Part shown: positions 9,101 through 16,168 of the stretch, in pieces
Numbering within the stretch: position 1 is the stretch's first letter
How the letters are laid out: every line of letters begins with the position of its first letter
Assembly: GCF_001673365.1 (NCBI RefSeq)
Contig: NZ_LZLS01000163.1
Span: forward strand, 1 to 36,240
Origin: Mycobacterium asiaticum
GTDB taxonomy: Bacteria; Actinomycetota; Actinomycetes; Mycobacteriales; Mycobacteriaceae
Reading direction: 5' to 3'
DNA: 36,240 nt
The notes under the pieces: generated by a model
What the model saw: only the letters and a program-made list of their open reading frames with translations
Databases searched by the model: none
Told to the model about the DNA's origin: nothing
Program-made: the position numbers and the translations under genes

Positions 9101-10046
9101 CGGATAAGAACACCAGCACGTCGCCGGGCGCTTCGGTCGCCAACTCGTCGATCGCATCCACGATGGCCTCGATCTCGTCGCGGGTCTCGGTGCGCACGAT
9201 CTCGTGATCGGGGTCATCCGGATCGGCGGAATCGTCCTGGGCGGCGGACTTCACCGGCACTTCCAACGGCCGGTATCGAATCTCCACCGGGTAGGTGCGT
9301 CCGGAAACCTCCACGATGGGTGCGCCGCCGAAGTGCGCGGCAAAGCGCTGCGGTTCGATCGTCGCCGAGGTGACAATCAGCTTCAGTTCGGGACGGCGCG
9401 GCAGCAACTCGCGCAGGTAGCCCAACAGGAAGTCGATGTTGAGGCTGCGTTCGTGGGCCTCGTCCAGAATCAGCGTGTCGTAGCGCAGTAGGCGGCGGTC
9501 GCGCTGGATCTCGGCAAGCAGGATGCCATCGGTCATCAGCTTGACCAGAGTGCGCTCGCTGACCTGGTCGTTGAACCGGACGGAGTAGCCAACCGTCTCG
9601 CCGAGGGGGCTGTGCAGCTCGTCGGCGATGCGCTGTGCGACGGTGCGGGCGGCCAACCGGCGCGGCTGAGTGTGACCGATGATGCCGCGAATGCCTCGGC
9701 CGAGATCTAAACAGATCTTGGGTAGTTGGGTGGTTTTGCCCGAGCCGGTTGCGCCGGCGACGACAACCACCTGATGCGCTGCGATCGCCTCGGAGATCTC
9801 TTGCTGGCGGGCACTGATCGGCAGGTCGGGGTAGCTGATGGTCGGGACGCCGGCCTGCCGGGCTTCGACCACCGATTCCGCGGCGGCGATCTGATTAACG
9901 AGTTGCTGCAACTTCTGTGGGTTCGCCCCGCGAACGTTCTGCAACCGTCGGCGCAGCCGGGCAGCATCGCGGATCGTCAGGTTGTCCAGGCGGCGGCGCA
10001 GCTCCGCTCTAGAGGATCCGACGGACGATTCGGCCACTCGCGACAC
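6102..10046 (-). CDS. hrpA: ATP-dependent RNA helicase HrpA (DEAH box)
   Basis: A full-length 1314-aa DEAH-box helicase; E. coli HrpA is about 1300 aa. In E. coli HrpA acts on stalled or collided ribosomes and in mRNA processing. Motifs in order: Walker A GATGSGKT (98-105), TQPRR (126-130), DEAH (195-198), SAT (227-229), the VLATNVAETSLTVPGI motif V region (364-379) and QRAGRCGR (414-421). A winged-helix/ratchet/OB region and the long C-terminal HrpA extension (DUF3418 type) follow. The ATG at 10046 gives the usual charged N-terminus. It is the last gene of a minus-strand series; the stop codon lies in the 58-bp repeat array. A 632-aa open frame on the opposite strand inside the gene is a codon-usage shadow. 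Confidence 0.95.
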   Translation of the reverse strand: MSRVAESSVGSSRAELRRRLDNLTIRDAARLRRRLQNVRGANPQKLQQLVNQIAAAESVVEARQAGVPTISYPDLPISARQQEISEAIAAHQVVVVAGATGSGKTTQLPKICLDLGRGIRGIIGHTQPRRLAARTVAQRIADELHSPLGETVGYSVRFNDQVSERTLVKLMTDGILLAEIQRDRRLLRYDTLILDEAHERSLNIDFLLGYLRELLPRRPELKLIVTSATIEPQRFAAHFGGAPIVEVSGRTYPVEIRYRPLEVPVKSAAQDDSADPDDPDHEIVRTETRDEIEAIVDAIDELATEAPGDVLVFLSGEREIRDTAEALGKLASGPVPTEVLPLYARLPTAEQQKVFAPHIGRRVVLATNVAETSLTVPGIRYVVDPGNARISRYSRRLKVQRLPIEPISQASAAQRAGRCGRVAPGVCIRLYAEDDFEARPRYTEPEILRTNLASVILQMAALQLGDIEEFPFLDPPDRRSIRDGVQLLQELGAFDQGGAITDLGRRLARLPVDPRLGRMILQAETEGCVREVLVLAAALTIPDPRERPSDREEAARQSHARFADQHSDFIAYLNLWRYLREQRKELSGSAFRRLCRKEFLHYLRIREWQDLVGQLRSIARDLGVVESDEPADPAQVHAALLAGLLSHIGMRRDDAREYLGARNARFVLAPGSVLIKRPPQWVVAAELVETSRLYGRTAARIQPEMVERVAGDLVQRTYSEPHWDAKRGEVMGYERVTLYGLPLVARRRVGYAAVEPEVARELFIRHALVEGDWHTRHHFFRDNARLRTELEELEERARRRDLVIGEDEAYALYDARIPAEVVSARHFDGWWKKQRHKTPDLLTFTRDDLLRANKTDATADRPDTWHTGDAVLPLTYRFEPGASDDGVTVHIPIDVLARLGGDEFAWQVPALREELITALIRSLPKELRRNFVPVPDTVRAVLTDIDSANEALLPALQRELRRRTGVLVPIDAFNLDQLPPHLRVTFAVESGDGTEVARGKDLHALQERLAAPARRAVAHAVAADLERTGLRAWPNDLAELPRVIERTVDGRAVRGFPAFVDAGTSVDLRVFAQPVEQASVMGPGLRRLVRLNVASPTKVVERQLDPRTRLTLGSNPDGSLSALLEDCADAATDTLIPQPVWTREEFAALRTRVAEALPSTTVGLISRVEKVLSAAREVQLLLPAQPAAAQSEAISDIRAQLDRLLPPGFVTDTGRAHLDDLTRYLVAIRRRLERLPHTMQADRERMQRVHAVQYAYDELVRMLPRTRAAASDVRDIGRQIEELRVSLWAQQLGTPRPVSEQRIYRAIDAVGARA

Positions 10047-10093
10047 GATAATGGGCGTTCATGCCGCGCATCCGGCCGATACGGGTGCCTCGG

Positions 10094-10414
10094 CTACCCG
10101 TTCGGCGGTACCACCGGCGGTCGGCACACGTTAGCGCCCGGATCCCACCACCAGCCGTTTTCGCAGTCGAGAGGTTGTGGCCCCACGCCCAACGGGCGGC
10201 ATACGTTGGCTGTCGGATCCCACCATTGGCCCGCGTCGCACGCGAGCGGTTGCGGCCCGACGCCCAACGGGCGGCAGACCTTTCCCGTGGGATCCCACCA
10301 CTCGTTGCCCTCGCATTGTGCAGAACTCACCGCCGGCGAAACTAACGTCACGACCGCCATCGGGGCGAACGCCATGGCGGCGGCGAAGATGACCCGGCAA
10401 ACGATTGACCACAT
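10094..10414 (-). CDS. Small secreted protein with three CX12C / WWDP repeats
   Basis: 106 aa. The N-terminus is a Sec signal peptide (hydrophobic residues ~8-28, SSA|Q cleavage near 30-33). The mature part is almost entirely three copies of a 25-residue unit (34-58, 59-83, 84-106). Each unit has two cysteines 12 residues apart (34/47, 59/72, 84/97), a WWDP core and the tail VCRPLGVGPQPL; the last copy ends PPVVPPNG. The 75-bp period is also visible in the DNA. Six cysteines in a secreted protein suggest one disulfide per repeat. AGGGTGG lies ~7 bp upstream of the ATG. It sits 27 bp downstream of the cyclase gene and 47 bp upstream of hrpA on the same strand. I do not recognise a named family and assign no function; an extracellular ligand- or glycan-binding role is only a guess from the exposed tryptophans. 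Confidence 0.8.
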   Translation of the reverse strand: MWSIVCRVIFAAAMAFAPMAVVTLVSPAVSSAQCEGNEWWDPTGKVCRPLGVGPQPLACDAGQWWDPTANVCRPLGVGPQPLDCENGWWWDPGANVCRPPVVPPNG

Positions 10415-10441
10415 GGCACACCACCCTGATCTAGCAAACCT

Positions 10442-12271
10442 CTACGGCACTGCTATGTCTTGCCCTGCGCCGGCACGCCCCAAACTCAATAGGCGCAGGA
10501 AACCTACGGGTTCGGTGAAACCTTTGAGCGCGACGGTCTCTTCCCGCTTCGGCAAGGCACCCACGATTTCCTGTACCGCGGGATCGGCGGCGACGGCCCG
10601 GGACAGCACGATGTCCTCGCCGGCGCTCTGCCCCTGCAGGCGGGCCGCCATGTTTACCGTCGAACCGAAGTAATCGAGACGGTCGTTGAGCGTCACGACG
10701 ACGCTGGGGCCGGCGTGGACGCCGATCTTGAGGACCAGGTCCTCGGCTCCATGCGCCGACGACGCGATACCGGCCTGCATGGCCAACGCCGCGCGCACCG
10801 CTTGCGCGGGATCGTCGAACGACGCCATCACCGCGTCGCCAATCGTTTTCACCACGGCGCCGTCATGCTCGCGCACGATCGTCGCGAGCAGCGTGAAATG
10901 GTCGCGCACCAGGTTGTAGGCGGTGGCGTCACCGACTCGCTCATATAGTGCGGTCGATCCCCGCAGGTCGGTGAACAGCAGCGCGACCTGACTTACGCCC
11001 GCGTCGTCGCCGGGCCGCAGGGTCGCCTCGGCGAACAAATCGCGAAATGCCTGCAGCGAGATCACTTCCGGTGCGGTCAGGGTCTGGCGTGTCCATGTCC
11101 GCTGCTCGATCAAAGCCGCCAGTTCGAAGCCGGCGTCGTTGACGAACGTGACGGTGCCCGGCTCGTCGGTCAGATCCGCCCGGATCTGCACACCCGACTC
11201 TGTAGTACGCACGCCGGGAAAATCTCCCGACTCGTAGTCGATGTCGACGACCCCGCCCGGGTGCAGCGTGCGCACCCGATAGGCACCGGACGGTAAGTCG
11301 ACCGCCACGCTGCGCCGCTCCCCCGGGCCGAGCAAGACCTGTACGACGACGTGCTGTGTCGCCAGCGGGCCGGACAGACAGAAACTGCCACCCGGCAAGG
11401 GCCGCACCGTCGGTGCTGGCGCAAACGTCAACTCGACATTGCGCTCGAAATCGCGGTCGTAGTCGATGTTGCACGACGAACAGTGCGCGCCATGCGGCAG
11501 ATCGGCGAGCGTGGCCACGCTGACCTTGGCGCCACGACAGTTGGGGCACAACAAATCCCATTTCATGTCGAGCAGCCCGGCCCGCACGCCGGCTAGACAC
11601 GCCTCGGTTGCCGTGCGTGGGGGCACGCCGAGGTCGCCGGCCAGTGCCTTGGACCGAACTCGAGTGAGATCGGCCGCCATGCCGTGCAGCACCAAATCGG
11701 CAAGATCCTCGCCGAGACCGTTCCCGTAAGGGCTGCGGTCGATTTCGCGGGCCATCGCGGTGGCCCGTTCGCGGGCGCCCTGGGGCAGTTTTGGTTCGGC
11801 CAGGACGAACGGCGTCCGCCGCTCGGGCTCGTCGCCGCGGAGGAAGGAGACTGCCTCCACGATGCGTCTGCCTACGTTCTCCCCCGCCTGAGCCGCCAAC
11901 CGGGCGCCGAACACGCGGCCCGCCAGGGTCAGCGGCTCCCATTCGAGCGCGTAGGTGACCTGCGAGCCACCCTTGCCGTCCGGCTTGATGTCGAAGACCG
12001 GGCCGAACCGGCTAAACGGGCCCTTGCTGAACACCCGAGACTGGCTGAAGTGCCGCCCCGCGACCCACTCGTACGGCTTTTCCTCCCACTCCAGCGCGAA
12101 GCCGGCGGCCTTGCCCCGGCCACGGCGCAGAATCGTCCCGTTGGATTGCGGCGTCTCGTCGAGGGTGTACGGCGGCAGGCCGAGAGCCTCGTTGAACCTG
12201 TTGGTGTCGGCCAGCAGCGGCCAGAGTTGATCTGGCGGCAGGTCGAAGGTCCAGGTCCACACGCGACGCAT
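10442..12271 (-). CDS. Class III adenylate cyclase with N-terminal SRPBCC and central zinc-ribbon regions
   Basis: 609 aa from the ATG at 12271, which begins the SRPBCC strand MRRVWTWTFDLPP; longer in-frame starts would overlap the divergent cutinase promoter. Residues ~1-145 resemble an SRPBCC/START-like ligand-binding fold. Residues ~150-400 are a DUF5939-like region with a zinc ribbon, CPNC (242-245) and CSSC (264-267). Residues ~420-590 are a class III cyclase catalytic domain with LFTDLRGST (metal Asp ~435), KTIGD (substrate Lys ~475, metal Asp ~479), DYFG (adenine-specifying Asp ~533) and VNMAAR (Asn ~540, Arg ~544). All catalytic residues are present, with a Lys/Asp pair typical of ATP, so it should make cAMP as a homodimer. 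There are no membrane segments. Inference: a lipid or small hydrophobic ligand bound by the SRPBCC domain may control cAMP output. Confidence 0.9.
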   Translation of the reverse strand: MRRVWTWTFDLPPDQLWPLLADTNRFNEALGLPPYTLDETPQSNGTILRRGRGKAAGFALEWEEKPYEWVAGRHFSQSRVFSKGPFSRFGPVFDIKPDGKGGSQVTYALEWEPLTLAGRVFGARLAAQAGENVGRRIVEAVSFLRGDEPERRTPFVLAEPKLPQGARERATAMAREIDRSPYGNGLGEDLADLVLHGMAADLTRVRSKALAGDLGVPPRTATEACLAGVRAGLLDMKWDLLCPNCRGAKVSVATLADLPHGAHCSSCNIDYDRDFERNVELTFAPAPTVRPLPGGSFCLSGPLATQHVVVQVLLGPGERRSVAVDLPSGAYRVRTLHPGGVVDIDYESGDFPGVRTTESGVQIRADLTDEPGTVTFVNDAGFELAALIEQRTWTRQTLTAPEVISLQAFRDLFAEATLRPGDDAGVSQVALLFTDLRGSTALYERVGDATAYNLVRDHFTLLATIVREHDGAVVKTIGDAVMASFDDPAQAVRAALAMQAGIASSAHGAEDLVLKIGVHAGPSVVVTLNDRLDYFGSTVNMAARLQGQSAGEDIVLSRAVAADPAVQEIVGALPKREETVALKGFTEPVGFLRLLSLGRAGAGQDIAVP

Positions 12272-12362
12272 CGATTGGAACTGTAGTCCTTGGCGGGCCC
12301 TCTGAGCTGTGGCTTTTGGACCGCCGACAACGACGTCGCAGCCGATATGCCAGGATCTGCAC

Positions 12363-13007
12363 ATGACTGCCCGCAGCCTTGCCCGCATCTTTAGCGTCTT
12401 TGTCTTCTCGGCATGGGCCCTATGGAGCGTGCCTATCGCCGCCCCGACCGCCGACGCTGACCCGTGCTCCGACGTCTCCATCGTCTTCGCCCGCGGCACC
12501 CATCAAGAGCCGGGCCTGGGCAACGTGGGCCAGTCGTTCGTCGACTTGCTGACCACCCAGATCGCCGGACGCTCCGTCGAGGTCTACGCGGTCAACTACC
12601 CCGCGAATGACGACTATCACACCAGCGCGCCGAGCGGCGCCGACGACGCGAGCGCACACATCCAGGGAACGGTGGCCAGCTGCCCCAGCACCAAAATCGT
12701 GTTGGGCGGCTACTCGCAGGGGGCAACCGTGATCAACCTGGCCAGCACGCAGATGCCGGCCGCGGTTGCCGACCACGTCGCCGCGGTCGCCTACTTCGGT
12801 GAGCCGTCCAGCGCATTCTCTACCGCGCTGTGGGGTGGCGGCCCGCTGCCGACGCTCAGCCCGGCCTACGCAGGCAAGCTGATCAGCCAGTGCGCAACCG
12901 ACGACCCGATCTGCACTGGCGGCGGGAACATCATGGCGCACGTGACCTACATCGAAAACGGGATGACGGCCCAGGCGGCGACGTTCGCCGCCAACCGGAT
13001 CAAGTAG
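12363..13007 (+). CDS. cfp21: Cutinase family serine esterase, Cfp21 (Rv1984c)-like
   Basis: 214 aa with a Sec signal peptide (residues ~1-32, cleaved before DPCSD). It is a cutinase-like protein of the mycobacterial CULP group: secreted esterases/lipases on short- to medium-chain esters that are also T-cell antigens. The catalytic triad is Ser118 in GYSQG (116-120), Asp181 in DDPIC and His193 in MAHV. Cys35/Cys107 and Cys177/Cys184 match the conserved disulfides. Much of the mature sequence matches what I remember of M. tuberculosis Cfp21 (DPCSD, VVFARGTHQ-like, GGYSQGATVI, CTGGGNIMAHV), so orthology or close paralogy is likely; the symbol rests on memory. The ATG at 12363 has AGGA ~8 bp upstream. 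It is divergent from the cyclase (91 bp apart) and convergent with the PPE gene. Confidence 0.92.
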   Translation: MTARSLARIFSVFVFSAWALWSVPIAAPTADADPCSDVSIVFARGTHQEPGLGNVGQSFVDLLTTQIAGRSVEVYAVNYPANDDYHTSAPSGADDASAHIQGTVASCPSTKIVLGGYSQGATVINLASTQMPAAVADHVAAVAYFGEPSSAFSTALWGGGPLPTLSPAYAGKLISQCATDDPICTGGGNIMAHVTYIENGMTAQAATFAANRIK

Positions 13008-13008
13008 C

Positions 13009-13021
13009 CGACCGCGTCGGC
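13009..13021. terminator. Short inverted repeat between convergent cutinase and PPE genes
   Basis: CCGAC-CGC-GTCGG can form a 5-bp hairpin in the 22-bp gap between the two stop codons. It lacks a T-tract on either strand, so a terminator role is tentative. Confidence 0.3.
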
Positions 13022-13029
13022 AAGCAGCG

Positions 13030-14430
13030 TCAGCGCGGAAGCAGGCGTTGCTTCTGTTCGGAGAATTCTTCTTCGGTCAGAATGCCTGCGTCGCGTAGCG
13101 ATGCCAGTTCACGCAACTCCGCCGCGATGCTGGTGATCGGGCCGCCGGACAGCACGGGCGGCGGCGCCGTGCCCTCGGTCTTTTGGGTCTCGTCGGTCGC
13201 CTCGGCCGTCGCTGTCGCCGAAGTCTCGGTTCCCCGCTTTGCCACACCGGCCCGCTCCCGGACCCGGGGACCGGCGCCACCTCCGGTACCGGCGGTGCCG
13301 GCCATCGCTCGCCCGGCCATCCCGGCCAGGGCCATCTGGCTGAACAAGGCTCCGGCGCTGCCTGCCTCGGCCGCTGCACCCACGCTGGCGGCGGGCATCG
13401 TCAGCGCGGTCAGCCGCACCGCGGGAGCCGCAGTGGTCCAGCCCTGCGGCACCGTCAACGCGCCGATCGCTCTGGCCTCGCCGAGGCTCGCCGACACCGG
13501 TGCGCCGACGGTGGTGACCACCGGGAAAGAAGTCGCAGGCGCCGAACCCGTGCCCGGCCAAGGCTCCAACCCGGCCCAGCCACTGACGATGTCGTCGGTG
13601 TGCACACCGACGAAGTAGCCGTTGATGTCGTAGGGCAGAGCCACGCCGGCAAGTACGCCGTCGACGGTGAGGCCCGCGGTGCCGATGCCGGGGTCGACGA
13701 AGATGCCACTGATGTCGCCGAAAAAGTCCAGCGCGTCCAGCAGCGAGGTGCCATCGACCGCCGCGGCGGGTGCCGCGAGTCCGGACAGCGCGTTGGGTAT
13801 GGCGGACAACGCTTGCTGCGCCGACGTCACGGCGCTCTGTGCCTGGCCCGCTGCGGTACCGCTGGCCTGGCTGACGGCCGCGGCTTGCGCTGGTAGGCCG
13901 CTCGAGTCCGTGCTGGAAGACGGTTCGCTGAACGGGACCAAGGTGGTGGCCGCCGACGATGCGCCCGCGTAGCTCAGCATGGCCGCGGTGTCTTGAGCCC
14001 ACATGTCGGCGTACTGGGTTTCGGTAAGGGCGATCAACGGCGTGTTCTGGCCGAAGAAGTTCGTTGCCACCAACGTCATCAGCAGGCTGCGGTTGGCGGC
14101 GACCACCGGCGGCGGCACGGTCGCGGCAAACGCCGTCTCGTATGCGACGGCCGCGGCCGTGGCCTGATCAGCGGTGTGTTCGGCCTGAATGGCGGTAATG
14201 CGCAGCCAGGTCAGGTACGGGGCGGCCGCGGCAGCCATCGATGCGGACGCCGGACCTATCCACGGTCCGGCGGTCAGTGCCGCGATCACCGATTGGTAGG
14301 AGCTTGCGGCCGCATACAGTTCGGTGGCGATCTCGTTCCACGCCGTGGCGGCAGCCACCAACGATCCGGCGCCGGGGCCGGCATACATCAACGCCGAGTT
14401 GACTTCCGGCGGCAACAACGCGAAGTCCAT
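13030..14430 (-). CDS. PPE family protein (PPE-SVP-like) with C-terminal SHOCT domain
   Basis: 466 aa from the ATG at 14430 ([12 protein letters not shown]), the conserved PPE start; the longer reading frame upstream is not needed. Residues 1-~180 are a complete PPE domain with the PPE motif at 7-9, GPWIGPAS (WxG turn) and the NFFGQNT / YADMWAQD signatures. A low-complexity central region follows, then [13 protein letters not shown], a divergent form of the GxxSVPxxW motif. After a Thr/Glu-rich linker the last ~30 residues read [20 protein letters not shown], a classic SHOCT domain (short C-terminal oligomerisation motif). PPE proteins are exported by ESX type VII systems with PE partners; here no PE gene is adjacent. 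A PPE protein ending in SHOCT rather than the usual PPPAAG-type tail is unusual. Confidence 0.9.
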   Translation of the reverse strand: MDFALLPPEVNSALMYAGPGAGSLVAAATAWNEIATELYAAASSYQSVIAALTAGPWIGPASASMAAAAAPYLTWLRITAIQAEHTADQATAAAVAYETAFAATVPPPVVAANRSLLMTLVATNFFGQNTPLIALTETQYADMWAQDTAAMLSYAGASSAATTLVPFSEPSSSTDSSGLPAQAAAVSQASGTAAGQAQSAVTSAQQALSAIPNALSGLAAPAAAVDGTSLLDALDFFGDISGIFVDPGIGTAGLTVDGVLAGVALPYDINGYFVGVHTDDIVSGWAGLEPWPGTGSAPATSFPVVTTVGAPVSASLGEARAIGALTVPQGWTTAAPAVRLTALTMPAASVGAAAEAGSAGALFSQMALAGMAGRAMAGTAGTGGGAGPRVRERAGVAKRGTETSATATAEATDETQKTEGTAPPPVLSGGPITSIAAELRELASLRDAGILTEEEFSEQKQRLLPR

Positions 14431-14640
14431 GGCGGCATCCTCCGATCGTGTGGGTCGGCTGCGGGCGGCGCTCAGTGTCGCTCGCCTACGAGTCGGTACG
14501 ACACTCCGGCCTCGCAGTGTTACGCCAGAACAACAGCAACTTTCCTGGTTGTTCGCACAGCCGTTACCAATAAAGCACACATGTGGCCCGGGACTGCAAC
14601 TCGTCAGCGCAAGGCGGGCGCCATGCAGCGACGTTTCCAG

Positions 14641-15075
14641 CTACCTCTCGAACTCCAGGTGATGCCGGATTTCCTCGGCCGCGGCCTCCAGGTTTCGCGA
14701 CACCAGCCCCCGCCCCAGCCATTCGCTGAGTCGTGCCAGGCCGAGCCCGGTGGTCGAGAACGTCAAGGTCAGGGTCAGCCGGCTGCCGTCGTCCTCGGGT
14801 TCGACGAGTGCTGCGAAGGTATGCCGGGTTCCTTGGACCGACCGCCACTTCAGCAGGCTGCCCCGCGGTGGCGTGATCAGCACTCGACCGCCGAGCTGAA
14901 TGGTCCCGCTGTCCATGTAGACATCCCAGAGTTCGCCGTCATCCCGTGATTTGACGAAGCAGCAGCGGCTGAAGATGGACATCTTGGGAAATAGGCGATG
15001 GGGGTCGGTGACGAAGGCGCCGCTCGCTTCAAGCGGGCAGTCGATATGACGGACGACGGTGACTGTCTGGGTCAT
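14641..15075 (-). CDS. SRPBCC (polyketide cyclase/START-like) family protein
   Basis: 144 aa with the SRPBCC pattern: an initial strand TVTVVRHIDCPLEASGAFV, central strands (WDVYMDSGTIQLGGRVLITPP, in two parts) and a long amphipathic C-terminal helix (LSEWLGRGLVSRNLEAAAEE). These small helix-grip proteins bind hydrophobic ligands and sometimes catalyse reactions on them. There is no signal peptide, so it is probably cytosolic. The ATG at 15075 is 1 bp after the stop of the acyltransferase-like gene, so the two are almost certainly co-transcribed and probably translationally coupled. A role in handling the acyl lipid product is inference. Between its stop and the PPE start lie 210 bp with no gene. 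Confidence 0.82.
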   Translation of the reverse strand: MTQTVTVVRHIDCPLEASGAFVTDPHRLFPKMSIFSRCCFVKSRDDGELWDVYMDSGTIQLGGRVLITPPRGSLLKWRSVQGTRHTFAALVEPEDDGSRLTLTLTFSTTGLGLARLSEWLGRGLVSRNLEAAAEEIRHHLEFER

Positions 15076-15076
15076 A

Positions 15077-15886
15077 TCACCGGACCATCGGCACGACGGT
15101 CTTGCTGGCCAGCTTGGACAGCTCTACCTGCATAACGCTGGTGACATAGGCCAACGCCCGATCCCAATCGGGCTCGTCGCCGAATTTGCCACGCACATCG
15201 ATCGGCTCGAGCACCTGCATTCGGATCTTGGCCGGAAGTGGAAAATGCGGCAACGGTAACGGCGACAAACCCCACGGGATGCTGAGGGTCATGGGCATGC
15301 TCTTGACTCGGGCCAGTTTGTCCAGGCGCAGCAACTGAGCGGTCCGTCGGCCGTCATTGAGCACGATCAAGGTGTCATGCCCGCCGGTCGCCACCACCGG
15401 CACAATCTTGACGTTGCACTTGTGGGCCAACCGCAGAAAGCCTTTGCGGCCGGAGAAGACGATCTTGTTGCGGTCCCGCCACGGTCGTAGCGCTTCGACG
15501 TCCCCGCCCGGATAGACCAGAGCCGAACTGCCATGTTCGAAGATGCGTTCGGCGAAGGAGTTGGCGGCCGGTACCACCCCGAGCTTGCGGGTCATGCCCC
15601 CGATGAACGGGGCTGCGGTGACGGTGTCGTGCGCGAGCGCGTAGAGCGGGCGACCCTCGACGGTGAAATAGGTGTTATAGGCGAGCAGGAAGACGAACGT
15701 GTCAGGTGTGGCCCCGCCGCCGCTGTGGTTGCACACGAACAGCACCGGTTCGTCGGGGACGTGCTCGAAGCCGTGTACCTCGGCGCGGAACCACACCGTC
15801 GAGGCCAGCCACAGTGGCGGCAGGACGGCGCGGATGAACTCCGGATCGCGGTGGCGAAGCTCTTTCGGGAGGCGTTGCCTGCTCAT
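15077..15886 (-). CDS. Lysophospholipid acyltransferase-like (PlsC/DAGAT-type) protein
   Basis: 269 aa resembling the glycerolipid acyltransferase superfamily. The motif I equivalent is NHSGGGATPD at 53-62, with a longer His-to-Asp spacing than the canonical HX4D but like the HSGG...D form I recall for mycobacterial lysophospholipid/diacylglycerol acyltransferase homologues. The motif III equivalent VYPGGDVEA is near 120-128. Hydrophobic segments flank motif I, fitting a membrane-associated enzyme. The likely reaction is acyl-CoA-dependent acylation of a lipid hydroxyl; the substrate is not predictable. It is the first gene of a two-gene unit with the SRPBCC protein, and divergent from the glycosyltransferase cluster across 282 bp. 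Confidence 0.85.
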   Translation of the reverse strand: MSRQRLPKELRHRDPEFIRAVLPPLWLASTVWFRAEVHGFEHVPDEPVLFVCNHSGGGATPDTFVFLLAYNTYFTVEGRPLYALAHDTVTAAPFIGGMTRKLGVVPAANSFAERIFEHGSSALVYPGGDVEALRPWRDRNKIVFSGRKGFLRLAHKCNVKIVPVVATGGHDTLIVLNDGRRTAQLLRLDKLARVKSMPMTLSIPWGLSPLPLPHFPLPAKIRMQVLEPIDVRGKFGDEPDWDRALAYVTSVMQVELSKLASKTVVPMVR

Positions 15887-16055
15887 TTCGATGACATTAA
15901 ACCGATTCGGCGGGATTTAACCCCGCCACGTCCGAAGCCGCCAGAACTGTCATCGGCTACCTGCCCGTGCGGGAGGAGCGTCAGGCAGCACTAGGCTCAG
16001 GAAGGCGGGTCAACTCAGGGCTACGTTTGCGTCGTTTAGCTGACCGAACTATCAT

Positions 16056-16107
16056 CTGGACACATGTCCAGTTTGCTGTCACGTGGTTCGCGGGTGCGCT
16101 GACAGCA
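16056..16107. promoter_or_regulatory. Two inverted repeats upstream of the GT4 operon (candidate operators)
   Basis: CTGGACA-CA-TGTCCAG (16056-16071) is a perfect 7-bp inverted repeat with a 2-bp centre, the size and symmetry of many TetR/GntR-type operators. Immediately after it, TGCTGTCA (16074-16081) and TGACAGCA (16100-16107) form an 8-bp inverted repeat with an 18-bp centre. Both lie 60-115 bp upstream of the glycosyltransferase ATG in the divergent region shared with the acyltransferase gene. No regulator gene is adjacent. The operator role is inferred from symmetry and position. Confidence 0.5.
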
Positions 16108-16168
16108 ATGAGATTGGCGCTTCCCGCTTCTGGATTTGTGGTCGATCGCTGGCGGCGAAGGGTTGGGT

